A stretch of 64,000 nt of DNA from Gammaproteobacteria bacterium (GCA_018661465.1 JABJIC010000028.1:186001-250000); one strand, 5' to 3'; numbered from the stretch's first letter, positions 26,004 to 36,804 are shown. Translations and numbers: made by a program. The notes: a model not told the origin generated them from the letters alone.

Positions 26004-26804
26004 ATGAGGCTGTATATGCTTATCTCTCCAGTTCGCACACTTTATCCTTGCTTAGTCATGCTGCTGGCAGGATTGTCCCTGAGTGCATGTATAACCACCA
26101 CAACAGGCGGTTTTATAGCGGAGGCTTCTGATGAGCAGGCGCTAGATGACTATTTGCAATTAGCCATAGCCTACTATGATGAGAACGACATGCAAGGCGC
26201 CCGGCGACACATCAACAATGCCATGCAGATTGATGGCCGGAATTCCGACGTTTTTACCATTCTTGCTCTAGTTTTTCAGCGCGAAGGAGATTTGGATCGC
26301 GCTGCTGAAAATTTCGATCGAGCTATTGATTTAGATCGGGGAAATTCAATGGCCCGGAATAACTACGCGGTCCTGCTGTTTGAAATGGGGCGATATCAAG
26401 ATGCCTACGAGCAATTAGAACAAGTTGCCAATGATCCCGATTATGATGGCAGAGCAATTGCTTACGAAAATTTAGGGCGTGCTGCTATTCAATTAGACAG
26501 AGTTGAAGATGCCAAAAATGCTTTTCAGCGCGCCTTGCAGCTAAACAGCAATTTGTATATCTCAGCCTTGGAATCGGCGCTTATAGAGTTTGAGCAAGGG
26601 AATTATGAAAGAGCCCGATCAAGCTTTCAAAGTTATCTAACTATAGTTGAATTTTCCAGCGTGCCTCATTCTCCAAGGGCATTGCTCGCCGGAATTCGAA
26701 TAGAAGGCTATTTTCAGAACCAGCAATTCGTGAACAATTTTTCTCGAGTGCTGGAAGCTCTCTATCGAAATTCTCCAGAGTACCAAAGCTATTTAGAGCT
26801 CTAA
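26004..26804 (+). CDS. pilW: Type IV pilus biogenesis lipoprotein PilW/PilF (TPR)
   Basis: A 266-residue lipoprotein: signal peptide with lipobox LSAC (Cys after about 27 residues), then about six tetratricopeptide repeats (for example LQLAIAYYDENDMQGARRHI, ALVFQREGDLDRAAENFDRA, NYAVLLFEMGRYQDAYEQL). PilF/PilW pilots the secretin PilQ to the outer membrane and is needed for its multimerisation. The place between rlmN and rodZ matches other gammaproteobacteria. It ends one base before the rodZ ATG. Confidence 0.92.
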   Translation: MRLYMLISPVRTLYPCLVMLLAGLSLSACITTTTGGFIAEASDEQALDDYLQLAIAYYDENDMQGARRHINNAMQIDGRNSDVFTILALVFQREGDLDRAAENFDRAIDLDRGNSMARNNYAVLLFEMGRYQDAYEQLEQVANDPDYDGRAIAYENLGRAAIQLDRVEDAKNAFQRALQLNSNLYISALESALIEFEQGNYERARSSFQSYLTIVEFSSVPHSPRALLAGIRIEGYFQNQQFVNNFSRVLEALYRNSPEYQSYLEL

Positions 26805-26805
26805 C

Positions 26806-27810
26806 ATGGCAGAAAACGAGTTAAACACCGACATGGGAAGCGAAGGCGGCGAAGATCAACAAGCTGCACGTTTGTCTGTGGGCGCGACACTCCGGGAAGA
26901 GAGGCTTCGCCAGGAGCTTTCTGAAAAAGAAGTCGCTGATAAGTTACACATTACCATGCACTATGTGAAAGCCATCGAGTCTGATTGTTACGAAAAACTT
27001 CCTGGTGCCGTATTCGCAAAAGGATACATTAAAAGCTACGCCGGAATTCTGGAACTGAACGAAGGTGAAATCCTGCAGCTTTATTCTGATATTTCGAAAC
27101 GGCAGGAAGAAAGCAAAGAAGAAGAAATTCGTCAGAAGGCAAGGAAGCGAAAGGATAGAAACAAGCCGTGGCTAATCCTGTCTGCAATTATTTTCATTGG
27201 CGGTTTCACCGGTTTGTGGTTGTACAATAAATTTTCCACCGATGATGCTTCTCAACCGGGCGCACCTCTGCCTAATACGCAAACACAGGAAGCCAGAACT
27301 TCCGAATCCTTGAACAGCCAGATAAGCGCTAACTCTCAGCTTGTGCCTGAAACCGATGTCGAAGATGACGTAGTGGCTACTCGTTCTCCGTTAGATACAC
27401 GGGGTTCAAATTCTTCAATTCCTACGCGTTATTCAACTGTAGAAAGCCAACTTGATGGGATTTCTTCTATACCTGCATCGTCGGCGGAGACAAATGCTTC
27501 TGAATTGGGCAGCCAACTGCTCGAAGAAGCTCCGCTGCAGCAAGTAATATCTGTAGGTGAGGCGGGAAATGATATGCTTCGAGTCTCTTTCAGTGGCGAA
27601 AGCTGGATCGAGATTAGCGATGCTGATTCGAATCAGCTTTATAGAAATATCCGAGAAGCCGGAGATATTTTGGAGGTTTCCGGCAATGCTCCGTTTAACA
27701 TTCTACTTGGTGATGCACCTTTCGCTTCGATGACACTTAATGGTGAATCTATTAATGTCACTGATAATATCCGCATCGATAACTCCGCCAGATTGACCGT
27801 TGGCTTATAA
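26806..27810 (+). CDS. rodZ: Cytoskeletal protein RodZ
   Basis: A 334-residue bitopic protein that links MreB to the elongation machinery. The N-terminal helix-turn-helix domain (about 24-95: GATLREERLRQELSEKEVADKL, MHYVKAIESD) is followed by a basic stretch, one membrane helix (about 125-143, PWLILSAIIFIGGFTGLWLY), a Ser/Thr/Asn-rich periplasmic linker and the C-terminal DUF4115 domain (LRVSFSGESWIEISDADS, FNILLGDAPFASMTLNG). One base separates it from pilW. Confidence 0.92.
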   Translation: MAENELNTDMGSEGGEDQQAARLSVGATLREERLRQELSEKEVADKLHITMHYVKAIESDCYEKLPGAVFAKGYIKSYAGILELNEGEILQLYSDISKRQEESKEEEIRQKARKRKDRNKPWLILSAIIFIGGFTGLWLYNKFSTDDASQPGAPLPNTQTQEARTSESLNSQISANSQLVPETDVEDDVVATRSPLDTRGSNSSIPTRYSTVESQLDGISSIPASSAETNASELGSQLLEEAPLQQVISVGEAGNDMLRVSFSGESWIEISDADSNQLYRNIREAGDILEVSGNAPFNILLGDAPFASMTLNGESINVTDNIRIDNSARLTVGL

Positions 27811-27856
27811 TATCTATTTAATTCCTATTTAATTTCAGACTCAACAGAACTAAACC

Positions 27857-28969
27857 ATGAGTAGTAATCAGAATATTAATCGTCGTAAGACTCGCCAGAT
27901 TATGGTGGGAGATGTCGCTGTTGGAGGCGATGCACCTATTTCGGTGCAGAGCATGACCAATACAGAGACCTGCGATGTAGAGGCTACTCTCGGTCAGATA
28001 TCTCGCCTGGTAAATGCTGGCGTGGATATCGTGCGTGTCTCAGTCCCGAGCATGGATGCAGCTGAGGCATTCAAATCTATTCGGGCTCAAGTGGATGTGC
28101 CCCTCGTAGCCGATATTCATTTCGATTACCGCATCGCGCTCAAAGTTCTTGAATACGGCGTTGATTGCCTACGAATTAATCCTGGAAATATTGGCAGTGA
28201 AGATCGAATCCGTATGGTTGTCGATAGTGCTGGGGATAAAAATATTCCTCTGAGAATTGGAGTAAATGCGGGTTCATTAGGCAAGGCTTTATTGAGAAAA
28301 TACAAAGAGCCTAACGCTGAAGCTATGGTTGAATCTGCGCTAACTCAAATTGAAATTCTCGACAAGCTCGATTTTCAAAACTTCAAAATCAGTTTGAAAG
28401 CTTCTGAAATATTCATGACGCTTCAGGCTTATCGAAGCCTGGCTACGCAAATTGATCAACCTTTCCATCTAGGAATTACCGAGGCTGGAGGTTTACGATC
28501 GGGAACAGTGAAGTCTGCCATCGGTCTTGGCTCGCTGCTCATGGATGGAATTGGAGACACTCTGCGAGTTTCTCTGGCGGCGGACCCGGTTGAGGAAGTT
28601 AAGGTTGGATTCGACATACTGAAGAGTCTGGGACTTCGGCACAAAGGAGTTAATTTAGTAGCTTGCCCGAGTTGTTCGAGACAAAATTTTGATGTTATTT
28701 CTGTGGTTAATGAGCTGGAATCCAGACTGGAAGATATAGTTACTCCAATCGATGTGGCAGTGATTGGCTGTATCGTAAACGGACCTGGCGAAGCCAAGGT
28801 CGCAGAAATTGGACTCACCGGAGCAAGCCCCAATAACCTTGTTTATGTCGAAGGTGCGCCGGATCATAAAATTAGTAATGAAAATCTCGTGGATGAATTA
28901 GAAGCAATGGTTCGCCAACGGGTGGCAGATAAGCAGGCTGCAGAAAAAGACCTGATCGCTTCAAGCTAA
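27857..28969 (+). CDS. ispG: 4-hydroxy-3-methylbut-2-enyl diphosphate synthase
   Basis: The penultimate enzyme of the methylerythritol phosphate isoprenoid pathway. This 370-residue protein has a TIM-barrel start ([19 protein letters not shown]) and the [4Fe-4S] ligands Cys270, Cys273, Cys305 and Glu312 ([21 protein letters not shown]). It depends on Fe-S assembly, which is encoded a few genes upstream. Confidence 0.98.
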   Translation: MSSNQNINRRKTRQIMVGDVAVGGDAPISVQSMTNTETCDVEATLGQISRLVNAGVDIVRVSVPSMDAAEAFKSIRAQVDVPLVADIHFDYRIALKVLEYGVDCLRINPGNIGSEDRIRMVVDSAGDKNIPLRIGVNAGSLGKALLRKYKEPNAEAMVESALTQIEILDKLDFQNFKISLKASEIFMTLQAYRSLATQIDQPFHLGITEAGGLRSGTVKSAIGLGSLLMDGIGDTLRVSLAADPVEEVKVGFDILKSLGLRHKGVNLVACPSCSRQNFDVISVVNELESRLEDIVTPIDVAVIGCIVNGPGEAKVAEIGLTGASPNNLVYVEGAPDHKISNENLVDELEAMVRQRVADKQAAEKDLIASS

Positions 28970-29006
28970 GCCAGGGACATTCAAGAAATTAGAAAATTAT
29001 AGAGCT

Positions 29007-30293
29007 ATGGCAAAACTACAAGCAATACGAGGGATGAACGACATCCTTCCTGAACAGACCCCTAGTTGGCAGTATCTGGAAAAATGTTTTCAGCAGGTAA
29101 TGCATCGTTATGCTTATCAGGAAATCAGGTTTCCCATACTCGAACAGACAGCACTCTTTAAGCGTTCTATAGGCGAAGTAACCGACATTGTTGAGAAGGA
29201 AATGTATAGCTTCGATGATCGCAATGGTGACAATTTGAGCTTACGTCCGGAAGGTACAGCTGGATGTGTGAGAGCCGCCGATCAGAATGGACTTCTTTAT
29301 AACCAACAACAACGACTCTGGTATCAAGGGCCGATGTTTCGACATGAGCGTCCCCAAAAAGGACGTTATCGCCAGTTTCACCAATTTGGAGTCGAAGCAT
29401 TTGGCATGGATGGACCTGACATCGATGCAGAGATTATTCAGCTGTCGGCTAGCTTGTGGAATGAACTTGATCTTGGCGAATATCTGACACTGGAAATCAA
29501 CAATATTGGTTCCGCCGAAGATCGGAAGTCCTATGGAGCTGCTCTGACAAGTTTTCTTGAGGAGAGGGCAGAGAGTCTTGATGATGATGCGCGTAAGCGT
29601 ATGCACACTAACCCCATGCGTGTTTTGGACAGCAAGAATCCGGATGTCCAGAGTGCCCTCGGTGATGCTCCTGCTTTGGAAGACTATGTTAACGAACAGA
29701 GTATTGAGCACTTTTCAAAATTAAAGGCATTGCTGGACCGAGTTGGTATTACCTATGTGGTGAACCCGCGTCTGGTAAGAGGTCTCGATTATTACAATAA
29801 CTGTGTATTTGAGTGGATTACAGATTCATTGGGTGCGCAGGGAACTGTATGTGGCGGCGGCCGATATGATGGCCTGGTTGCTCAACTGGGTGGCAAACCC
29901 ACTAAGGCTGCAGGGTTTGCCATAGGGGAAGAAAGACTTGTCTTAATGCTGGATTCTCTGAGCAAGGTTCCTGCACAAAGCCTCCAGAAAACAGATGTCT
30001 ATATTGTGGTCATCGGTGAGGAAATGTCGGCGGCGGCTATGGAGCTCTCGCTACAACTGCGCTCAAGCTACCCGCAATTGGGAATTATCAGTCATTGCGG
30101 TGGTGGCAAGTACAATAGCCAGCTAAAACGAGCATTTAGCAGCGGAGCCGAACTGGCTGTCGTTCTGGAGTCAGATTCTGGGGAGGAAACAGTAAAATTG
30201 CGCCGTTTAGACGATTCTGCAGACTCAGTTAGCGTGAATATCAGCGAGGCGGTGCTAAAAGTAGGTGAAATTCTCGGAATTTCAGGGTCATAG
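29007..30293 (+). CDS. hisS: Histidyl-tRNA synthetase
   Basis: A 428-residue class II aminoacyl-tRNA synthetase. [11 protein letters not shown] at the N-terminus, motif 2 ([23 protein letters not shown]), the histidine-specific [14 protein letters not shown] and motif 3 ([11 protein letters not shown]) are present; the C-terminal domain (about 330-428) binds the anticodon. It lies 37 bases after ispG, as in E. coli. Confidence 0.98.
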   Translation: MAKLQAIRGMNDILPEQTPSWQYLEKCFQQVMHRYAYQEIRFPILEQTALFKRSIGEVTDIVEKEMYSFDDRNGDNLSLRPEGTAGCVRAADQNGLLYNQQQRLWYQGPMFRHERPQKGRYRQFHQFGVEAFGMDGPDIDAEIIQLSASLWNELDLGEYLTLEINNIGSAEDRKSYGAALTSFLEERAESLDDDARKRMHTNPMRVLDSKNPDVQSALGDAPALEDYVNEQSIEHFSKLKALLDRVGITYVVNPRLVRGLDYYNNCVFEWITDSLGAQGTVCGGGRYDGLVAQLGGKPTKAAGFAIGEERLVLMLDSLSKVPAQSLQKTDVYIVVIGEEMSAAAMELSLQLRSSYPQLGIISHCGGGKYNSQLKRAFSSGAELAVVLESDSGEETVKLRRLDDSADSVSVNISEAVLKVGEILGISGS

Positions 30294-30417
30294 CCTCATT
30301 CAGCAGTGTCAGGCGAGGCACAAACAGGTAGAATTGCGGTTTTCCTCATTTGGGGATATTTATTTAATAGTGGCGGTCATAAAAGAGACTGTCTGCGTGT
30401 TGAAATAGGAGTAAGTC

Positions 30418-31086
30418 GTGGCGATTAACGCGGCAGAAGAAGAAAGTTTAGAAGCACTGAAGAAATGGTGGGAAGAAAACGGCAAGCAATTACTTACCAT
30501 GGTAATTGTAGTTTTCGCTCTGGGTACTTCCTGGCTGCTTTGGCAGAATTCACAGATAGCCGCGGCAGATGCAGCATCTGATATTTATGAAGAGATCTTG
30601 ACCTTGGCTGTTGCCGAGCCAGGGACTGAGGTGAGCGCTGAAAATGGGGCGCAAATCCTAGACTTAGGCAATCAGTTGAGAGCAGACCACAGCGGCACAG
30701 TCTATGCACTGTTTGGTTCCCTGTTTTCTGCGCAGCAGCAAGTTCGCACTGATGACTTAGCTGCAGCTGAAGAATCACTACAGTGGATTCTCGACAATCA
30801 GAAAGACGGTATGTTTGATAAAACCGATGAAGGTCTGATTTTGACGGCAAGCCTGCGTCTGGGTCGAGTAATTCTTGCCCAGGGTGATGCGGAACGCGCA
30901 TTGAGTCTAATTAACAATCTTGATCCAAAGACATTCGAACCGGGCTTTGCTGAATTGCGCGGCGATGTCTACCTAGCAATGGGTAGGTTGGTAGATGCGA
31001 GAGAAGCGTATCAAGCGGCACAACAGGCCGGCTCTAATAGCGGTGGTTTAAGAATGAAGTTGGATGATCTCTCTGCTGAAAGTTAG
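30418..31086 (+). CDS. yfgM: YfgM-like tetratricopeptide ancillary SecYEG translocon protein
   Basis: A 222-residue inner-membrane protein: cytosolic N-tail (AEEESLEALKKWWEENG), one membrane helix (about 24-42, LLTMVIVVFALGTSWLLW) and a periplasmic TPR-like domain. YfgM joins the Sec translocon and PpiD and hands clients to periplasmic chaperones. The start is GTG at 30418 after AGGAG. It lies between hisS and bamB, the usual order. Confidence 0.92.
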   Translation: MAINAAEEESLEALKKWWEENGKQLLTMVIVVFALGTSWLLWQNSQIAAADAASDIYEEILTLAVAEPGTEVSAENGAQILDLGNQLRADHSGTVYALFGSLFSAQQQVRTDDLAAAEESLQWILDNQKDGMFDKTDEGLILTASLRLGRVILAQGDAERALSLINNLDPKTFEPGFAELRGDVYLAMGRLVDAREAYQAAQQAGSNSGGLRMKLDDLSAES

Positions 31087-31163
31087 GCATCACAATTGTT
31101 TGCTCATAAATACGCACTCACAACTTACTTAAATATACAAAAACTGAATTGATAAAACACCCC

Positions 31164-32387
31164 ATGACCATACTCAGCAATCAAAGGCCTCAATCGTTGA
31201 AGACTAGCAGCTCTTTTTTAAAGGTCGCTATGTTTCCTTTGCTTGCTTCTCTCTCTGCATGCTCGGGTTTCGATGCGGCAGTACTCAATCCTGGAAATTG
31301 GTTTGATGATGAAGAAGTTAATCCTCCTAAGGAATTAGTGAGGATCGAGCAGGAAGTTCAGCTAAACCGACAGTGGAGTGTAAGTGTTGGTAATGGTCAG
31401 GGGCGTAATTACACTGAGATAACTCCTGCACTGGATGCGGGCATGATTTATGCCGCCAGTCAAAATGGAAATGTCGCCGCTGTAAATGCCGAGACCGGAG
31501 ATATTCGTTGGCGCACTGATCTCGAGATAGCTATCACGGGTGGTGTTGGCGCTGGTGATGGTTTGGTGATGATTGGAACAGAGGATGCCGAGGTGGTTGC
31601 TTTGGACCAGGTTACTGGAGAGATTCTTTGGCGTCAGCCAGTCTCCAGCGAAGTGCTATCGGCACCACAAACTGATGGAGAAGTTGTTGTCGCACAGACC
31701 GTGGACGGCAAATTGCTGGGCTTAAATGCTGAAGATGGCGCCCAGCGCTGGATTTATGAAACCAGCCTGCCCGCTCTAACCCTCAGGGGAACAAGTATTC
31801 CCGTTATCACTTCCACTGGATCAGTTGTAGCAGGGTTCAGTAACGGAACACTGATTTCAGTATCTTCCGATACGGGAGTCTGGCAGTGGGAAGAGAGAGT
31901 AGCAGTCCCGGAAGGGCAGTATGATATTGATCGAGTTATCGATGTTGATGGCGATTTATTACTAGATGGCACCAGAATATTTGCTTCAAGCTATCAGGGA
32001 AATTTAATGGCCTTCGATGTTGCAACGGGTCGAATTGTCTGGGGCATGGAAGCATCCAGTTACCACGGTCTTGAACAGGGCTTCGGGAATCTCTACTACT
32101 GCAGTGACAAAAGCATTGTAACTGCGGTAAGAGATAATTCAGAAGATGTTGTGTGGGAAAACACAGATCTTGAAAACCGTGCACTTACAGCGCCAAAGTC
32201 TATTGGTAACTATATAGCAGTTGCAGACTTTGAAGGCTATGTACACTTAATCTCCCAGATAGACGGACGCATCGTAGGTCGAACCGAAGTCGATGGTGAT
32301 GGAGTCAGGTCGAATATGTTGGCGGACAACGGTAGATTATTTGTTTATGGAAATAGTGGTCGCCTCACAGCATACGACCTGCGTTAG
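31164..32387 (+). CDS. bamB: Outer membrane protein assembly factor BamB
   Basis: A lipoprotein of 407 residues from ATG at 31164 (TTG at 31149 would add five). Signal peptide with lipobox LSAC (ACSGFDAAVLNP), then an eight-bladed beta-propeller of PQQ-like repeats (for example GMIYAASQNGNVAAVNAETGD and VVVAQTVDGKLLGLNAEDG, given in parts). It supports BamA in beta-barrel insertion. The propeller is structural and does not bind PQQ, unlike the dehydrogenases at 38.8-50.0 kb. Confidence 0.95.
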   Translation: MTILSNQRPQSLKTSSSFLKVAMFPLLASLSACSGFDAAVLNPGNWFDDEEVNPPKELVRIEQEVQLNRQWSVSVGNGQGRNYTEITPALDAGMIYAASQNGNVAAVNAETGDIRWRTDLEIAITGGVGAGDGLVMIGTEDAEVVALDQVTGEILWRQPVSSEVLSAPQTDGEVVVAQTVDGKLLGLNAEDGAQRWIYETSLPALTLRGTSIPVITSTGSVVAGFSNGTLISVSSDTGVWQWEERVAVPEGQYDIDRVIDVDGDLLLDGTRIFASSYQGNLMAFDVATGRIVWGMEASSYHGLEQGFGNLYYCSDKSIVTAVRDNSEDVVWENTDLENRALTAPKSIGNYIAVADFEGYVHLISQIDGRIVGRTEVDGDGVRSNMLADNGRLFVYGNSGRLTAYDLR

Positions 32388-32456
32388 TCCTCTCTCCAAG
32401 ATCTAATTACACAAGCTGATTAGCACAACCCGATTTATACAACTACAGGCTAGTAC

Positions 32457-33989
32457 ATGACACCAGTAATTGCTCTGGTGGGTCGGCCCAATGTGGGCAA
32501 ATCCACTCTATTCAACCGATTGACTCGAAGTCGAGAAGCACTAGTGGCTAATATGCCAGGGCTCACTCGTGATCGAAAATACGGTGAGGGCAAGATGGAC
32601 AATAAAAAGTTCATTTGCATCGATACCGGCGGTATTACTGGGGACGAAGAAGGCATCGATATGGAGATGGCTTCCCAGTCTCTTCTGGCTATCGAAGAGG
32701 CTAACATCTGTCTGTTTCTGGTAGACGCGAAGGACGGTTTGCTTCCAGATGATAGTCGAATTTTAGATCATCTACGTAAGCGTGAAAAAAATACCTACGT
32801 AATTGTTAATAAAGTTGATGGTCTGGATCCGGATCAAGCTCTCGCAGATTTTTACAGCTTTGGTTTTGCTCAGCTATTCCCAATTACTGCCACCCAGGGC
32901 CGAGGCGTAAAGGCCATGCTGGAAACAGTGCTGGCGGAATTTGACTATAAAGAAGAGCCAGATGAAGTAGTTGACGACCCTGCTCTTGGTATCAAGATAG
33001 CCATAGCGGGAAGACCAAATGTAGGCAAGTCGACCCTGGTCAATCGAATGCTCGGCGAAGATCGAGTCGTTGTTTATGATGAGCCAGGAACTACCCGAGA
33101 CAGTGTATACATACCATTCGAGAGACGCGGAAAGAAATATACGCTGATTGATACTGCCGGTATTAAAAAGCGAGGGAAGACCCGAGAGACAATAGAAAAA
33201 TTCTCTGTAGTGAAATCATTACAGGCAATTCAGGATGCGAATGTTGTTGTGCTAATCGTCGATGCTCAAACTGGCATCGTCGAACAAGATCTACACCTCC
33301 TTGGATACGTAATCGATACCGGTAGAGCTTTGGTTATTGCATTGAATAAATGGGATGGCATGGAGCTAGAGGCGAAGGAAAGAATTAACGAAGAAATTCG
33401 TCGCCGCTTTACCTTTGTTGATTTTGCCAAGATTCATTTTATATCCGCACTCCATGGTACTGGAGTGGGGGATCTCTATAAATCAATTCATACCGCCTAT
33501 GATTCTGCCCGTAAGCAGCTTGCTACAAACAAGTTGACTCTACTTTTACAGGACGCTGTAACCGATCATGCACCACCGGTTGTTAACGGAAGAAGAATTA
33601 AATTGCGCTATGCTCATGCTGGCGGTCAGAATCCACCAACAATTATAATTCATGGAAAGCAGACCGATAGAGTTCCCGCTTCTTACAGTCGTTATTTGGA
33701 AAAAACATTTCGAAGAGTTCTTAAGCTTGAAGGAACGCCTGTTCGTATTGAGTATAAAAGCGACGAAAATCCGTTTACAAAGCATGAGAAAAACCTTACT
33801 CAACAGCAAGTAGCACAGAAACGGCGAATTGCCAGGAATAAGGGCCTTGGCAAAGGTGTGGGCAAGGCCGCCAAGAAGACTGTCAGTGATCGCAAGGAAA
33901 GACAAAAGGTGGCAGCTGGCAGGCCCGGAACCAAAGGCAGTAAGCGCAACTCGCAAGTTGGCGGTAGCGGTCGCAGTAAGCCCAAATGA
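32457..33989 (+). CDS. der: Ribosome biogenesis GTPase Der (EngA)
   Basis: A 510-residue protein with two tandem GTPase domains, each with a P-loop (GRPNVGKSTLFNRL near residue 8; GRPNVGKSTLVNRM near 189), then a KH-like domain (about 370-450). The tail after about 455 is strongly basic (RKERQKVAAGRP, KGSKRNSQ) and may touch rRNA; the E. coli tail is shorter. Last gene of the conserved run. Confidence 0.97.
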   Translation: MTPVIALVGRPNVGKSTLFNRLTRSREALVANMPGLTRDRKYGEGKMDNKKFICIDTGGITGDEEGIDMEMASQSLLAIEEANICLFLVDAKDGLLPDDSRILDHLRKREKNTYVIVNKVDGLDPDQALADFYSFGFAQLFPITATQGRGVKAMLETVLAEFDYKEEPDEVVDDPALGIKIAIAGRPNVGKSTLVNRMLGEDRVVVYDEPGTTRDSVYIPFERRGKKYTLIDTAGIKKRGKTRETIEKFSVVKSLQAIQDANVVVLIVDAQTGIVEQDLHLLGYVIDTGRALVIALNKWDGMELEAKERINEEIRRRFTFVDFAKIHFISALHGTGVGDLYKSIHTAYDSARKQLATNKLTLLLQDAVTDHAPPVVNGRRIKLRYAHAGGQNPPTIIIHGKQTDRVPASYSRYLEKTFRRVLKLEGTPVRIEYKSDENPFTKHEKNLTQQQVAQKRRIARNKGLGKGVGKAAKKTVSDRKERQKVAAGRPGTKGSKRNSQVGGSGRSKPK

Positions 33990-34108
33990 TTCGACTCAAG
34001 CCCTGTAGCTTGATTCCTCCCGAGAACAGATATAAGGCCCAAGCCTGATTTGATGGCAGCTCCTATTGAGTTAGCCTCTTTTTGAGACAGACAAGCCAGG
34101 AGAGAAAA

Positions 34109-35092
34109 GTGAGTATTACCCTAAGCGATATTAAAAGTGCTGCCCAGCGCTTGAACGGTGTTGCAATACGAACTCCTCTACTTACTTCCGCTGTACTGGA
34201 TGAAAGGCTAGCCGCACGAGTTTACATTAAACCTGAATGCCTTCAACATATTGGCGCCTTCAAATTCCGTGGCGCCTATAACCGTATGAGCCAGTTATCG
34301 GATCAACAAAAAACGCTCGGGGTAGTTGCGTTTTCATCAGGAAATCATGCTCAGGGTGTTGCATACGCAGCGCAAATTATTGGAACGGCGGCCACCATAG
34401 TAATGCCGTCTGATGCTCCAAAAATTAAGTTGGAAAACACCAAACGATTGGGTGCCACGGTTCGTCTTTATGATAGGGGCACAGAATCTCGTGAAGAAAT
34501 AGCTGCAGAAATAGCTACTACCACTGGCGCCACTCTAGTCCCTGCATTCGATGACCTAGATATTATTGCAGGCCAAGGGACATGTGCTCTGGAGCTGATT
34601 GAGCAGTTGCATGAGAAAGAGTCTTCTCCCGACATTTTGCTATGTCCATGTGGTGGTGGCGGGTTATTAGCGGGCGTGTCCACTGCTGTAAAATCATTGC
34701 AGGGTGATTGCAAAATATATGGAGTTGAACCGGAAAATTACGATGATCATCTACAATCAAAACTAGCCGGTGAGAGAGTAACCATCAGCCCTCCTTGTGG
34801 AACGTCTTGTGATGCGCTTATGGCCACCAGTCCCGGAGAAATAACCTGGTCAATAAATAGCAATACTGTAGATGACTACCTGGTAGTAACTGAGGAAGAA
34901 GTGAAGCATGCTATCAGCTTTGCATTTCGTTATTTGAAAGTTGTAGTTGAGCCAGGTGGTGTAGTCCCATTAGCAGCATTGCTGAGTAATAAAATTGACG
35001 TCAAAGGTCAAACAGTAGCAATAATTCTCTCTGGTGGTAATATCGATTCGCAATCCTATTCCCTTTGCCTTGAGCAATATCCATCACCATAG
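34109..35092 (+). CDS. Threonine/serine dehydratase-type PLP enzyme
   Basis: A 327-residue fold-type II PLP enzyme without an ACT regulatory domain, the size of catabolic threonine dehydratase or serine racemase. The PLP lysine is in GAFKFRGAYNRM, the phosphate loop is CGGGGLLAG, and FSSGNHAQGVAYAA binds the substrate carboxylate. It probably deaminates L-threonine or L-serine, or interconverts hydroxyaspartate; sequence reading cannot decide. GTG at 34109 is used because AGGAG is seven bases upstream. Confidence 0.9.
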   Translation: MSITLSDIKSAAQRLNGVAIRTPLLTSAVLDERLAARVYIKPECLQHIGAFKFRGAYNRMSQLSDQQKTLGVVAFSSGNHAQGVAYAAQIIGTAATIVMPSDAPKIKLENTKRLGATVRLYDRGTESREEIAAEIATTTGATLVPAFDDLDIIAGQGTCALELIEQLHEKESSPDILLCPCGGGGLLAGVSTAVKSLQGDCKIYGVEPENYDDHLQSKLAGERVTISPPCGTSCDALMATSPGEITWSINSNTVDDYLVVTEEEVKHAISFAFRYLKVVVEPGGVVPLAALLSNKIDVKGQTVAIILSGGNIDSQSYSLCLEQYPSP

Positions 35093-35281
35093 AAAAATAC
35101 CTGTCACCATAAATAGTTTTTCTTAAGAGTGGGCTCGCAAACAATTTGTAACTGTGGCAATCAGTCTCTGGGATTCTGAAGTACAATCTTGAACTTGCTC
35201 ATTCAAACTTAAGATGTCAGGCCTAAAATTTCAAATGGAAAAACCCGAATAAATACTAGCGGCACATAGAGAGAGCTGAAT

Positions 35282-36730
35282 ATGAAAGCTAAAAATTACA
35301 TTTCCTACCTTCCGTTAATACTGCTCATTATGAGCGCGGGGACTTATTCTCAGGACCTCGATGATTGCGTCGATTCCCTTCAGTGTGAATCTTCCTGGAT
35401 TGGTCTTTCGGAAGATGATCGAGAGAGCGTTTTCGAGTTCGCAGAGGAATATAAAGATTTTATAAACCTCGCCAGAACTGAACTGAGCTTCGTAGATGAA
35501 GCAACCGCCTTCGCTGAAGCTAATGGATTTGAGCCGCTCACTTCTGCGACATCCCTGCGAGTTGGCACTCGAGTTTATGAAGTCAACAGAGATCGTACTA
35601 TCAGCCTGATGGTTATAGGTGAAAAATCCCTGACAGAGGGCTTTCACGTGATCGGCGCGCACATCGATTCTCCAAGACTTGAGTTAAAGGGACGACCTCT
35701 TTATGGCGACAGTGAATTCGCACTCTTCCAAACCAATTACCACGGTGGCATAAAATATCATCAGTGGACCAATATTCCGCTTGCCTTAATGGGACGTGTT
35801 GATAAGAAAGATGGAACCACGATTTCTATTTCTATCGGGCTGGACCGAGATGATCCTATCTTTATGATTCCGGAACTTTCTCCACATGTGGATAGAGGTC
35901 GAAACAGCGAAACACTAGGGAATTTCTTGAGACCTGAGGATATGGACCCGATCATTGCTCATGTACCCGGTGAGGGCGGAGAAGAAGTAGTAGATCAGGT
36001 TCTGGCATACCTCACGGACGAATATGGAATCAGCAGAGCTGACCTGGTTTCGGCAGAATTGTCTTTAGTTCCGGCGACAGCACCTCGAGACATGGGCTTG
36101 GATCGCGGGCTCATAGCTGCCTACGGGCAGGATGATCGGCTCGCATCCTATGCAGCGATGAGGGCAATTGCAGAGGTTGATCGCCCGCAGAAGACTACAA
36201 TGGCATTTCTTGTGGATAATGAAGAAGTCGGTAATCGAAACAATACCGGTGCAAGGTCAGATCATTTCAGTGATCTGCTTTCCCGACTTCTTTATGCAGA
36301 ACTGGGGGACGATTATCGAGAGCCTGTCTTCAGAGGCGCTCTGCGGCAAACCAAATTTATCTCCATAGATGTTAACCCAGGCATAAACCCGATCGACACA
36401 TCGGTATGGGAGAGTGGCAATGCTCCGAAGCTAGGCTATGGCGTTAATTTGAAACTCTATGGTCAGGGCAATACGGCTAACTCTGAATTTATTGCCTGGA
36501 CTCGCCAGCTGTTGGACGGCAATGACATTCCCTGGCAAACGGCTACGTATAAAGTCGGAGTCGGAGGCGGGGGAACTATCGGTGGTGAATTTTCCAGCCA
36601 AAATATCGAAGTTATTGATTTTGGTGTGCCCTTGCTTTCGATTCACACTCCTTACGCCGTCAGCTCAAAGATTGATGTCTACAGCTTGTATCGCGCTGCC
36701 CGTGCCTTCTATGCATATGTTGAGCAGTAA
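35282..36730 (+). CDS. Exported M18-family zinc aminopeptidase
   Basis: A 482-residue protein with signal peptide MKAKNYISYLPLILLIMSAGTYS, then the M18 (aminopeptidase I / aspartyl aminopeptidase) fold. Metal-binding and catalytic motifs: GAHIDSPRLELKGRPL (His and Asp), YGQDDRLASYAAM (bridging Asp), VDNEEVGNRNNTGAR (catalytic Glu) and the late IDFGVPLLSIHTPYAVSSK (final His). M18 enzymes are usually cytosolic, so the signal peptide is unusual and implies periplasmic or secreted peptide trimming, possibly feeding the peptide importer at 52-60 kb. Confidence 0.88.
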   Translation: MKAKNYISYLPLILLIMSAGTYSQDLDDCVDSLQCESSWIGLSEDDRESVFEFAEEYKDFINLARTELSFVDEATAFAEANGFEPLTSATSLRVGTRVYEVNRDRTISLMVIGEKSLTEGFHVIGAHIDSPRLELKGRPLYGDSEFALFQTNYHGGIKYHQWTNIPLALMGRVDKKDGTTISISIGLDRDDPIFMIPELSPHVDRGRNSETLGNFLRPEDMDPIIAHVPGEGGEEVVDQVLAYLTDEYGISRADLVSAELSLVPATAPRDMGLDRGLIAAYGQDDRLASYAAMRAIAEVDRPQKTTMAFLVDNEEVGNRNNTGARSDHFSDLLSRLLYAELGDDYREPVFRGALRQTKFISIDVNPGINPIDTSVWESGNAPKLGYGVNLKLYGQGNTANSEFIAWTRQLLDGNDIPWQTATYKVGVGGGGTIGGEFSSQNIEVIDFGVPLLSIHTPYAVSSKIDVYSLYRAARAFYAYVEQ

Positions 36731-36804
36731 AATTTGTCTGTAGTTAAAAAAAGTTAGAACAAGAGCTAGAGCTAAAGTTGAAGCAAAAGTAGATACAGCA
36801 GTCG

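Noticed and set aside
31164..32387. BamB as a PQQ-dependent dehydrogenase
   Set aside because: It has PQQ-type propeller repeats but is a short lipoprotein without a quinone-site motif and stands in the bamB position.
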